Shown one piece after another: positions 1-5,585 of a DNA stretch of 13,676 bases. The stretch is taken from positions 1 through 13,676 of the forward strand of contig JAKSPR010000036.1 of NCBI GenBank assembly GCA_024404655.1, written 5' to 3'. The notes below the pieces were generated by a model, which was not told the DNA's origin, did not search any database, and was given only the letters and a program-made list of their open reading frames with translations. The translations under genes were made by a program, and so were the position numbers. Numbering within the stretch: position 1 is the stretch's first letter; each line of letters opens with the position of its first letter. The DNA is from Clostridia bacterium (GTDB taxonomy: Bacteria; Bacillota; Clostridia; Oscillospirales; CAG-272).

Positions 1-1
1 A

Positions 2-1231
2 AGAGCATATATCGGACTGCCTGCCGATATGGACTTTATCGACCGGCAGATCGGGTCCCAGCTTTGGCGGTTTGATGAGAACGGGATGTACCGTGACCCG
101 CATAATCCTATGGTATATGATCTTGTGTCAAGGGCACTGGCGGCTTTCATACTGAAATCCGGATACCGGGGATGTTATGCAGAAGAACTGCGTGCACAGC
201 TCCGAAAATCCGTCGATATCACGATCGCCATGCTGTCAGTGGACGGCGAGATCCCTTTCGGCGGCCGTTCCAATCAGATGCTGATGACAGAGGGCTGGTA
301 TGCGGCTGTATGCGAATATTACCTATCGGAGCTTCCAAAGGATGACGGCCGACGCGGTCTTCTGGCATCATGCCTTGCGGCGGCAAAGAAGTTCACCGCC
401 GACTGGCTCGGAATGGACGGATTCCGGCATGTCAAAAATTTCTATCCCACCGACAGCCCTGTGGGCTGCGAGGGCTACGCATATTTTGACAAATACATGG
501 TGACTCTTGGCTCGGTGTATACGCTGGCTGCTCTGCTCTCGGATGGGGCAGAGATCACGCCACGGGAGAGGGACAGCTTTATCACAGCGACAGGACCGGA
601 TTTCCACAAGATCTTTCTGTATAATGGCACGATCTTTGCTGAATATGAAACAAAGGCGGATCCGGCTTATGACGCAAACGGCATCGGCCGTGTGCATTTC
701 CGCGGTGCACCTCCCCAGCTGGTGCTCTCGGTACCGTGTCCTGCATCCGGCGGAAATTATACCCTTGATGAAAGCTCCGGTCTGCCGCTGTCGATCTGCC
801 CTGTCCTCTGTGAAGACGGCATTGTGACCGCCTGCAGCGGCGCATCTTTTGAGCCTGACGAGATGCGGGAAAACGGTGACCGTGTTTTCCTCAGCATGGA
901 AACGACCCTGGAAACCGGGGATGAGCTGACGGAATCGGTTCTGCTCGACGGGGAACGCTTTGTATATACCGTCGGCGGTGATGCTATCTGCGGCGCCGCA
1001 TTTCCTGTATTTTTATCGGACGGCGCCGAACACACAAAGATCGTCATGGATGGACAGTCGCTGACTGTCACCTATCGGGGATATACCGCACGGTATGAGA
1101 CGGACGGGGTAATTGAGAATACCGGTCACATCTGTGCAAACCGGAATGGTCTCTATGCGTTTTATACTGCTGCAGGCGACGGCGGGGTCACACTGACTGT
1201 GACGGTTTCAAAAAACAGTAAAAGAGAATAA
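2..1231 (+). CDS. Probable alpha/alpha-toroid polysaccharide-degrading enzyme (5'-partial)
   Basis: The frame is open from base 2 to a TAA at 1229-1231, giving 409 visible residues. The first ATG, at base 29, is internal-looking, because the nine codons before it also read as sensible protein, so the real start is probably upstream. The first ~190 residues are helix-rich with conserved-looking aromatic and polar patches: GGRSNQ at 87-92, EGWY at 97-100 and YFDKYM at 161-166. The last ~200 residues are beta-rich, ending in alternating strands. An alpha/alpha toroid followed by a beta-sandwich is the layout of heparinase II/III-like and DUF2264-like proteins and several polysaccharide lyases and hydrolases. 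I cannot place it in a numbered family or name catalytic residues. The gene stops 20 bases before a GH95 gene on the same strand, which supports a glycan-degradation role. Fold-level call only; a non-enzymatic role is possible. Whether it is secreted cannot be judged without the N-terminus. Confidence 0.55.
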   Translation, partial: RAYIGLPADMDFIDRQIGSQLWRFDENGMYRDPHNPMVYDLVSRALAAFILKSGYRGCYAEELRAQLRKSVDITIAMLSVDGEIPFGGRSNQMLMTEGWYAAVCEYYLSELPKDDGRRGLLASCLAAAKKFTADWLGMDGFRHVKNFYPTDSPVGCEGYAYFDKYMVTLGSVYTLAALLSDGAEITPRERDSFITATGPDFHKIFLYNGTIFAEYETKADPAYDANGIGRVHFRGAPPQLVLSVPCPASGGNYTLDESSGLPLSICPVLCEDGIVTACSGASFEPDEMRENGDRVFLSMETTLETGDELTESVLLDGERFVYTVGGDAICGAAFPVFLSDGAEHTKIVMDGQSLTVTYRGYTARYETDGVIENTGHICANRNGLYAFYTAAGDGGVTLTVTVSKNSKRE

Positions 1232-1240
1232 GGGAAAGGA
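1232..1240 (+). promoter_or_regulatory. Ribosome binding site of the GH95 gene
   Basis: GGGAAAGGA begins directly after the stop codon of the upstream gene and ends 11 bases before the ATG at 1252. It supports this start and translation from a shared mRNA. I see no promoter in the 20-base gap. Confidence 0.5.
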
Positions 1241-1251
1241 TCAGAAAAACT

Positions 1252-3513
1252 ATGGACAGCAGCCGACACATTTTCACGCTCCGCTATCCTGCCTCCTGGC
1301 ATGGGGAGACATGGCGCGATGCTCTCGTACTCGGAAACGGCCTGACAGGTGTTCTTGTTCCCGGTGCCATCGGCGATGAAAGCATTCATTTCAATCGTTT
1401 TGATCTCTGGCACGGCGGAAAGGACATGGAGATCCCGGATATATCCGATACATTCCGCGCCATGCGCAGCGCAATTGACGCATCCGATTATCCTGCTGCC
1501 AACAAAGATAATCTGATGCATGCCCTGAAGGAAAAAGGGTATACCGTCGGATGCGAGACCCCCTATCCGCTGGGATGGCTGGATCTGCATTTTGAACCCG
1601 ACGGAATTTTCCGTCATTATCGCCGCGGCATCAACATGCGTACGGGAGAAGCTTTTGTCAGCTATACCGTCAACGGCTGCGAATACCGGCGGCAGATGTT
1701 CGTATCCCGCGCAAGAGATATCACGGTGGTAAAAATGACGGCAGATAAACCGTTTGCCATCACCTGTGATTTTCGCCTGTTCTCCGATGCCGGGGAAAGC
1801 ATCATTACGGATAACTCCATTACCCGGACCGCGGCGGACGGCGACACGGCAGCCCGTGTACTGTTTTTGGGCGATTTTTCTGCATCTTGCAAAAACGGGA
1901 AATTATGTGTGACGGGAAAAGAGTATCTGATCCTCATCCGTGTTTCGTCTCACTCATCCGACTGCACACTCTCAGAAGAGCAGTTTGCAGGTATGGATTA
2001 TGACGCTCTGCTTGCAGAACACACCGCACTGCATACGCCGCTTTATGATGCGGTATCTATTGAACTTGCAGATGATACGGACCATGCGCTTTCCAATGAA
2101 GATATGCTCGGTGCGGCCTACGATGACGTCTGCCCGCCTGCGCTGCTGGAACGGCTGTGGCGTTTCGGGCGGTATCTGTTCATTTCCGCAGCATCGGATA
2201 AGGGAACCCCGGTTCCGCTGTACGGTCTCTGGCATGGCGGGGATAATCTTAAGTGGAGCCAGTATGTGGCCAATGAAAATGTTCAGATGACCTACTGGCA
2301 CACAATGGCCGGCGGACTTGCCTATGCGCTGCCTCCTCTGATCCGGTATTATACATCCAGAACTTCTGTATTCCGTGAATGTGCCCGGAAGGTCTTCGGC
2401 ATGCGCGGTATCTGGATCTCCGCATATACAACGCCGAACGCGGCAGGACTGTGCGTTCCGGTCTCCGTCATTGCCAACTGGATTTCCGGAGCCGGATGGC
2501 TCTGCCGCCATTTCTGGGACTATTATCTGTATTCCGGTGATGAAGCGCTCTTACGGGAGGAGATTCTGCCTTTCATGCATGAAGCTGCACTGTTTTTCTG
2601 TGATTATGCGGTGGAGGACGGTGATACGATCCGCCTGTATCCTTCTGTTTCTCCTGAAAACTCGCCGGCGTCTTTACAGAAGATCGGGGTCATGACCGCA
2701 TCCGGACACCACTGTCCTGTCGTTCAGAATTCCACCATGGATTTTGCCGTCATGAAGGAACTGTTCGCAAACCTGCTCACGGGAATCTCCGTCACGGGAA
2801 TGTACAAAGACGAAGTACCTGTTTTTGAGTCATTGCTGAAAAAGATCCCTGATTATCAGATCAACGGTGACGGTGCCGTCAAAGAGTGGATGCATCCGGA
2901 CCTGGATGACGCATACAATCACCGCCATCTTTCCCATGTATATCCGGTATTCCCCGGTAATGAGGTCACGGCGTACAACCGGCCGGCATTGTTTGAAGCC
3001 TTCCACCGCGCGGTGGATCTTCGCGAGATCGGCAGCCAGTGCAACTGGTCTATGCCGCACATGTCATGCATCTATGCGCGCCTGCACGAACCAAAAAGAG
3101 CGCTGGAATGCCTTGACATGCTCGCAAAGAGTGTTGTTCTGCCGTCTCTTATGACGATCGCCAATGACTGGCGGAACATGGGAATCAGCCTTACGTGGAA
3201 AGAGCCTCCGATCCAGCTGGATGCAAACTTTGGTGTAGTCAATGCTCTGCAGGAGATGCTTTTCTGTTATCAGAATGAAACGCTGTCTGTTCTCCCGGCA
3301 CTTCCGGACCGGCTGAAAAGCGGCTGTGTCCGCGGGATCCGGTTCCCCGGAGGACGTGCGGATATCCGGTGGACAGAGGACGGCCGGGCAGATGTTACCA
3401 TATATGCTGAATGTGCTTTTTCTTATGATCTGTACATTGCGGGCAAGACGTTTGGGACGGTCACACTGCAGCAGGGTGAATCGATGTCCTTTGAAAGTAC
3501 CGGCTTCCGGTAA
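1252..3513 (+). CDS. GH95-family glycoside hydrolase (alpha-L-fucosidase / alpha-L-galactosidase type)
   Basis: A 753-residue protein, close to the usual GH95 length. GH95 enzymes are inverting exo-hydrolases removing alpha-linked L-fucose or L-galactose from glycan ends. Family features appear in order: the N-terminal beta domain with LGNG (27-30); an N-x-N pair at 341 and 343 followed by QMTYW; WLCRHFWDYY from 416; a Ser-Pro-Glu-Asn segment near 467-470; KEW with E545, the probable general acid; HRHLSHVYPVFPGN from 557; and a Q-L-D-A-N-F-G motif with D657, the probable partner of the Asn base. Residue roles are transferred by motif from the bifidobacterial GH95 enzyme. No signal peptide is visible, so it probably acts in the cytoplasm on imported oligosaccharide. 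The sequence diverges around 325-343: the usual NLQG-type loop is altered, and residue 339, two before the first catalytic Asn, is Val. Substrate therefore remains open. It follows the upstream gene by 20 bases and is closed by the terminator at 3543-3581. Confidence 0.88.
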   Translation: MDSSRHIFTLRYPASWHGETWRDALVLGNGLTGVLVPGAIGDESIHFNRFDLWHGGKDMEIPDISDTFRAMRSAIDASDYPAANKDNLMHALKEKGYTVGCETPYPLGWLDLHFEPDGIFRHYRRGINMRTGEAFVSYTVNGCEYRRQMFVSRARDITVVKMTADKPFAITCDFRLFSDAGESIITDNSITRTAADGDTAARVLFLGDFSASCKNGKLCVTGKEYLILIRVSSHSSDCTLSEEQFAGMDYDALLAEHTALHTPLYDAVSIELADDTDHALSNEDMLGAAYDDVCPPALLERLWRFGRYLFISAASDKGTPVPLYGLWHGGDNLKWSQYVANENVQMTYWHTMAGGLAYALPPLIRYYTSRTSVFRECARKVFGMRGIWISAYTTPNAAGLCVPVSVIANWISGAGWLCRHFWDYYLYSGDEALLREEILPFMHEAALFFCDYAVEDGDTIRLYPSVSPENSPASLQKIGVMTASGHHCPVVQNSTMDFAVMKELFANLLTGISVTGMYKDEVPVFESLLKKIPDYQINGDGAVKEWMHPDLDDAYNHRHLSHVYPVFPGNEVTAYNRPALFEAFHRAVDLREIGSQCNWSMPHMSCIYARLHEPKRALECLDMLAKSVVLPSLMTIANDWRNMGISLTWKEPPIQLDANFGVVNALQEMLFCYQNETLSVLPALPDRLKSGCVRGIRFPGGRADIRWTEDGRADVTIYAECAFSYDLYIAGKTFGTVTLQQGESMSFESTGFR

Positions 3514-3542
3514 ATGCTGCCGGAAACAAAAAAGAAAACAAG

Positions 3543-3581
3543 AAAGCGCAGCCCCGGATATACTGAACGGGGCTGCGCTTT
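3543..3581. terminator. Bidirectional intrinsic terminator between convergent genes
   Basis: A perfect 14-bp stem (3543-3556 with 3568-3581) encloses an 11-base loop. The stem has a GC-rich core flanked by A on the left and T on the right, and the sequence left of it is A-rich, giving a U-rich tail when read on the minus strand. It lies 30 bases after the GH95 stop and 23 bases after the stop of the minus-strand solute-binding gene, so it can serve both transcripts. Confidence 0.85.
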
Positions 3582-3603
3582 GTATTCTATGGGATGTTTG
3601 TGG

Positions 3604-5070
3604 TCAGTCTTCCAGCTTCAAGAGCTGATCGATCATCTTCTGGTAGTGCTTTTCGATGGCTTTGGTCTTCTTTTCATAGGTGGAGCTGAAATCCTGCTTA
3701 TGGGAACTGAACAGCTGCTGCATCAGGGTAGCACAGCCGTTGTTCTGGTCGTAGATGATACCGAAGTCAAGATAACGGCCGCCGAGAACCATATCCAGGG
3801 TGCTGGATGCCATGTCATCGCGGGAATACTTGACCTTCAGTGCGGTCTCATAGTATGCGGGGATGACCTGTTTCCAGCTTTCTGCCTGCAGTGCTTCCGT
3901 GATGGCACAGGTTCTCTCCACATTCGTTGTGGTCGTGGGAAGTGCGCAGACCGTGAATGCAACATTGGAATGGGTACGGTAGTTTTCCTGGCTTTCGTCA
4001 TACAGCGGATAGGGGAGAATACCGAAATCGAAATCGTAGTTACGGTATTCGGAGGAGGACTGGAAGAAGGCGTTGACAAAGAGTGCACGGCCGTCCTGCC
4101 ACGGGCCGGCCTCCACGCCCCACGCGCCGGAAAGAACACCGGGATTGTTGAACAGCAGGTCCCAGACCTTGTTGAAGATGTCGACGGTCTTTTCGGTATA
4201 GTAGACGAGCTGCGGGATGCCGTCCTTATCATTGTGGGTGATCTCGGTTCCGAATGCGTAGGAGTAGTTTGTGGACGCACCGTAGAAATCGGTAGCAAGA
4301 CCGTAGAGGTCGTCAGGGTCCTTCTTGCCGTCGCCGTTTACATCGAAATAGACATCGGAAACTGTCTTATAGAGGGATTCGTAGGTCCAGGTGTGATTCA
4401 GGACGCGCTCGTAAAGGTCATTGACGTCATAATCGGCGGCAAGGTTTTTGTTATAATACATGCAGTAGGTGAAACGCAGAAGGGAAAGATTGAATTCGCC
4501 CGCCATCATGTAGGTATGACCGTTGATGGACATGGCATCAATGACATCGTGTACGTACCAGGGCTTTGAAAAATCGATGTAGGGTTGATTGTCCCAGGGA
4601 AGATAATTGCCGCTGGGGATCGCAGAACCGGTATTCGGCACGTTGTCAAGAACCAGGGCAACGGAATCGTCGCCTGCAGTAATCGTTCTGCGGGCGGCAG
4701 ACGTCGGGGCGTCGTAGTAGGTAACATCCAGATCGATATTGAAGCGTTCCTCAACGGTGCGGTTTCTCTGGTAGATCGCGGTCTCGACGATATCGCCGGA
4801 TTCCCCTTCCAGATTCAGACCGAGGTCATTGACGAAATCCTCGCGGGTCCGGGTATACATCTGGAAAGTGTAGCCGTTATAGTCGAGTTCAGGGATCTCA
4901 TCACTTACGCTGAGTCTGGGATCGACTTCAGTCTCTTCAGAAACGACATCAGCGGTATCGGAAGATTTCTGTGTTTCAGACGGTTTTACGGTTTCTCCCT
5001 CGCTGCCGCAGGCGATCAGTGCTGTCATGCATGCGAAGAGAAGCGATGCGGAAAGAATTCTGGTTTTCAT
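3604..5070 (-). CDS. Extracellular sugar-type ABC transporter solute-binding lipoprotein
   Basis: A 488-residue protein with a short lipoprotein signal (basic start, hydrophobic core, Leu-Ile-Ala-Cys with lipidated C21), then a Ser/Thr/Glu-rich linker to about residue 58. The mature domain begins with a Tyr-Asn-Gly-Tyr-Thr-Phe strand typical of clostridial family 1-like solute-binding proteins. It should sit on the outer membrane leaflet and deliver a sugar or oligosaccharide to an ABC permease. Residues 243-254 form an EF-hand-like loop (D243, N245, D247, G248, D254) followed by Leu-Tyr-Gly, a calcium-site pattern I recall as common in this group. The C-terminal Tyr-Tyr-Glu-x-Ala-Leu-Lys-x-Lys-Tyr segment also fits. 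The start is set by an AAAGGAG site 6 bases upstream and a strong promoter. No permease or ATPase gene lies in the window; the gene appears monocistronic, with its own promoter and terminator. Ligand unknown; the GH95 neighbour suggests a glycan-derived sugar. Confidence 0.88.
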   Translation of the reverse strand: MKTRILSASLLFACMTALIACGSEGETVKPSETQKSSDTADVVSEETEVDPRLSVSDEIPELDYNGYTFQMYTRTREDFVNDLGLNLEGESGDIVETAIYQRNRTVEERFNIDLDVTYYDAPTSAARRTITAGDDSVALVLDNVPNTGSAIPSGNYLPWDNQPYIDFSKPWYVHDVIDAMSINGHTYMMAGEFNLSLLRFTYCMYYNKNLAADYDVNDLYERVLNHTWTYESLYKTVSDVYFDVNGDGKKDPDDLYGLATDFYGASTNYSYAFGTEITHNDKDGIPQLVYYTEKTVDIFNKVWDLLFNNPGVLSGAWGVEAGPWQDGRALFVNAFFQSSSEYRNYDFDFGILPYPLYDESQENYRTHSNVAFTVCALPTTTTNVERTCAITEALQAESWKQVIPAYYETALKVKYSRDDMASSTLDMVLGGRYLDFGIIYDQNNGCATLMQQLFSSHKQDFSSTYEKKTKAIEKHYQKMIDQLLKLED

Positions 5071-5076
5071 ATGCGG

Positions 5077-5083
5077 CTCCTTT
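5077..5083 (-). promoter_or_regulatory. Ribosome binding site of the solute-binding protein gene
   Basis: On the minus strand this reads AAAGGAG, ending 6 bases before the ATG at 5070-5068. It is a near-ideal Shine-Dalgarno site and fixes the start that yields the lipoprotein signal. Confidence 0.8.
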
Positions 5084-5112
5084 TTGTTTGTCTCTTGAAG
5101 TGATTTTCCCTA

Positions 5113-5141
5113 ATGATAGCACTTTTGGGGGTACTTGTCAA
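5113..5141 (-). promoter_or_regulatory. Sigma-A promoter of the solute-binding protein gene
   Basis: On the minus strand a consensus TTGACA (5141-5136) is separated by exactly 17 bases from TATCAT (5118-5113), one mismatch from TATAAT. Transcription would start near 5106, leaving a leader of about 35 bases that contains the AAAGGAG site. There is no room for a riboswitch in that leader, so control would be at the promoter. Confidence 0.8.
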
Positions 5142-5214
5142 GGAAATTGAAAAAAACGGAATGGCGGGACACCGAAAACAGAAAATCTTATGAATCGGAA
5201 AAAATGGAAAACCG

Positions 5215-5256
5215 CAGAAAAATCTGATTTACAGCAGATTTTTCTGTTTTTTTTTT
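5215..5256 (+). terminator. Intrinsic terminator in the divergent intergenic region
   Basis: A perfect 12-bp inverted repeat (5215-5226 with 5235-5246, 8-base loop) is followed immediately by ten T residues (5247-5256), the classic factor-independent form on the plus strand. No plus-strand gene lies directly upstream; the preceding gene points the other way. It may stop antisense read-through across the solute-binding gene, end a small RNA, or act as an attenuator if the downstream gene has a promoter further left. The downstream TATAAT box at 5310 argues for insulation. Confidence 0.75.
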
Positions 5257-5265
5257 AAATAGCCG

Positions 5266-5283
5266 CAGAAATGTGGATTTCTG
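5266..5283. repeat. Inverted repeat, possible operator
   Basis: CAGAAAT - GTGG - ATTTCTG is a perfect 7-bp inverted repeat with a 4-base spacer, ending directly before the putative -35 region of the giant gene. Its CAGAAA / TTTCTG ends match the outer ends of the terminator stem 30 bases to the left. The position suits a dimeric regulator, though a small RNA hairpin or chance in AT-rich DNA is possible. Confidence 0.4.
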
Positions 5284-5303
5284 TTGCACTTTTGTTGCAC
5301 TTT
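5283..5303. repeat. 11-bp direct repeat upstream of TATAAT
   Basis: GTTGCACTTT occurs at 5283-5292 and again at 5294-5303, a period of 11 bases, about one helical turn, so both copies would face the same side of the DNA. The pair lies just upstream of the TATAAT box at 5310-5315. This arrangement is common for activator or repressor half-sites, but no known regulator consensus is recognised. Confidence 0.45.
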
Positions 5304-5315
5304 GTGGTGTATAAT
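5284..5315 (+). promoter_or_regulatory. Putative promoter of the giant secreted protein gene
   Basis: A consensus TATAAT lies at 5310-5315. The best -35 candidate is TTGCAC at 5284-5289, but the spacer is 20 bases, longer than the usual 17; at 17 bases the hexamer is CACTTT, a poor match. The promoter may therefore need an activator, perhaps at the 11-bp direct repeat. Transcription would start near 5322, giving a leader of about 264 bases. Confidence 0.5.
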
Positions 5316-5320
5316 GGCAA

Positions 5321-5336
5321 CTGAAAACGATTATAT
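5321..5336. promoter_or_regulatory. Possible catabolite-repression (cre-like) site
   Basis: CTGAAAACGATTATAT agrees with the CcpA-site consensus WTGNNARCGNWWWCAW at all constrained positions except the first base and the C near the end. It lies at the predicted transcription start of the giant gene, where a bound repressor would block initiation. The match is imperfect and the half-sites are not symmetric, so this is a candidate only. Confidence 0.3.
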
Positions 5337-5404
5337 ACAGAAATGCAGTACTGTGTATGATTGTGACCCCATTACCGCAAACTTTGTATTTCCGCGGTAT
5401 TTCA

Positions 5405-5453
5405 AAAACTCTGCCCCATTCCGAACCATCCCGGGATGGGGCAGACAGGTTTT
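5405..5453 (+). promoter_or_regulatory. Leader hairpin of the giant gene mRNA
   Basis: A perfect 10-bp GC-rich stem (5410-5419 with 5436-5445, 16-base loop) extends, after a 3-base bulge, through AAAAC (5405-5409) pairing with GTTTT (5449-5453). A smaller 6-bp stem (5373-5378 with 5394-5399) lies just before it. A GGGAGGA ribosome-site-like sequence at 5454-5460 follows. The hairpin lacks a clean T tract, so it looks like a structured leader rather than a terminator. I do not recognise a known riboswitch class. Confidence 0.45.
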
Positions 5454-5472
5454 GGGAGGACGTTTAAGACAA

Positions 5473-5580
5473 ATGACAAAATGCGGAAAAGCTTTCTGTC
5501 TGCCGGGGCGGCGGAACACCGGATCAGACATATCATATGAAGACTGCAAACAATCCGTCGTATCAGGAAAGGAATGGTAA
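5473..5580 (+). CDS. Possible 35-codon leader ORF
   Basis: ATG at 5473 opens a 35-codon frame ending with TAA at 5578-5580, five bases before the giant gene's ATG. GGGAGGA (5454-5460) lies 12 bases upstream, longer than ideal. The peptide is Cys- and basic-rich at its start and has no signal peptide, membrane segment or known motif. Its tight placement between a ribosome-site-like sequence and the next start fits translational coupling or a leader peptide, but the ORF is short enough to be chance. Frame conservation in relatives would decide it. Confidence 0.25.
   Translation: MTKCGKAFCLPGRRNTGSDISYEDCKQSVVSGKEW
5565..5573 (+). promoter_or_regulatory. Probable ribosome binding site of the giant gene
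   Basis: AGGAAAGGA ends 12 bases before the ATG at 5586, rather distant but the best purine-rich stretch available. This start is preferred because it alone gives the full basic n-region of the signal peptide. The site lies inside the end of the possible leader ORF. Confidence 0.5.
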
Positions 5581-5585
5581 TTAAC

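Noticed and set aside
3514..4569. A 351-codon plus-strand frame opposite the solute-binding gene
   Set aside because: It runs through the terminator and antisense to a well-supported lipoprotein gene; its Val/Gly/Ile-rich composition is that of a shadow frame.
5373..5399. Cyclic-di-GMP or other known riboswitch in the leader
   Set aside because: A CCGCAAA string caught the eye, but the surrounding conserved bases and stems of that class are missing.
5284..5580. A 98-codon plus-strand frame across the giant gene's leader
   Set aside because: It would have to start upstream of the TATAAT box, lacks a ribosome site and shows no protein features. Only its last 35 codons are kept as a weak leader-ORF candidate.
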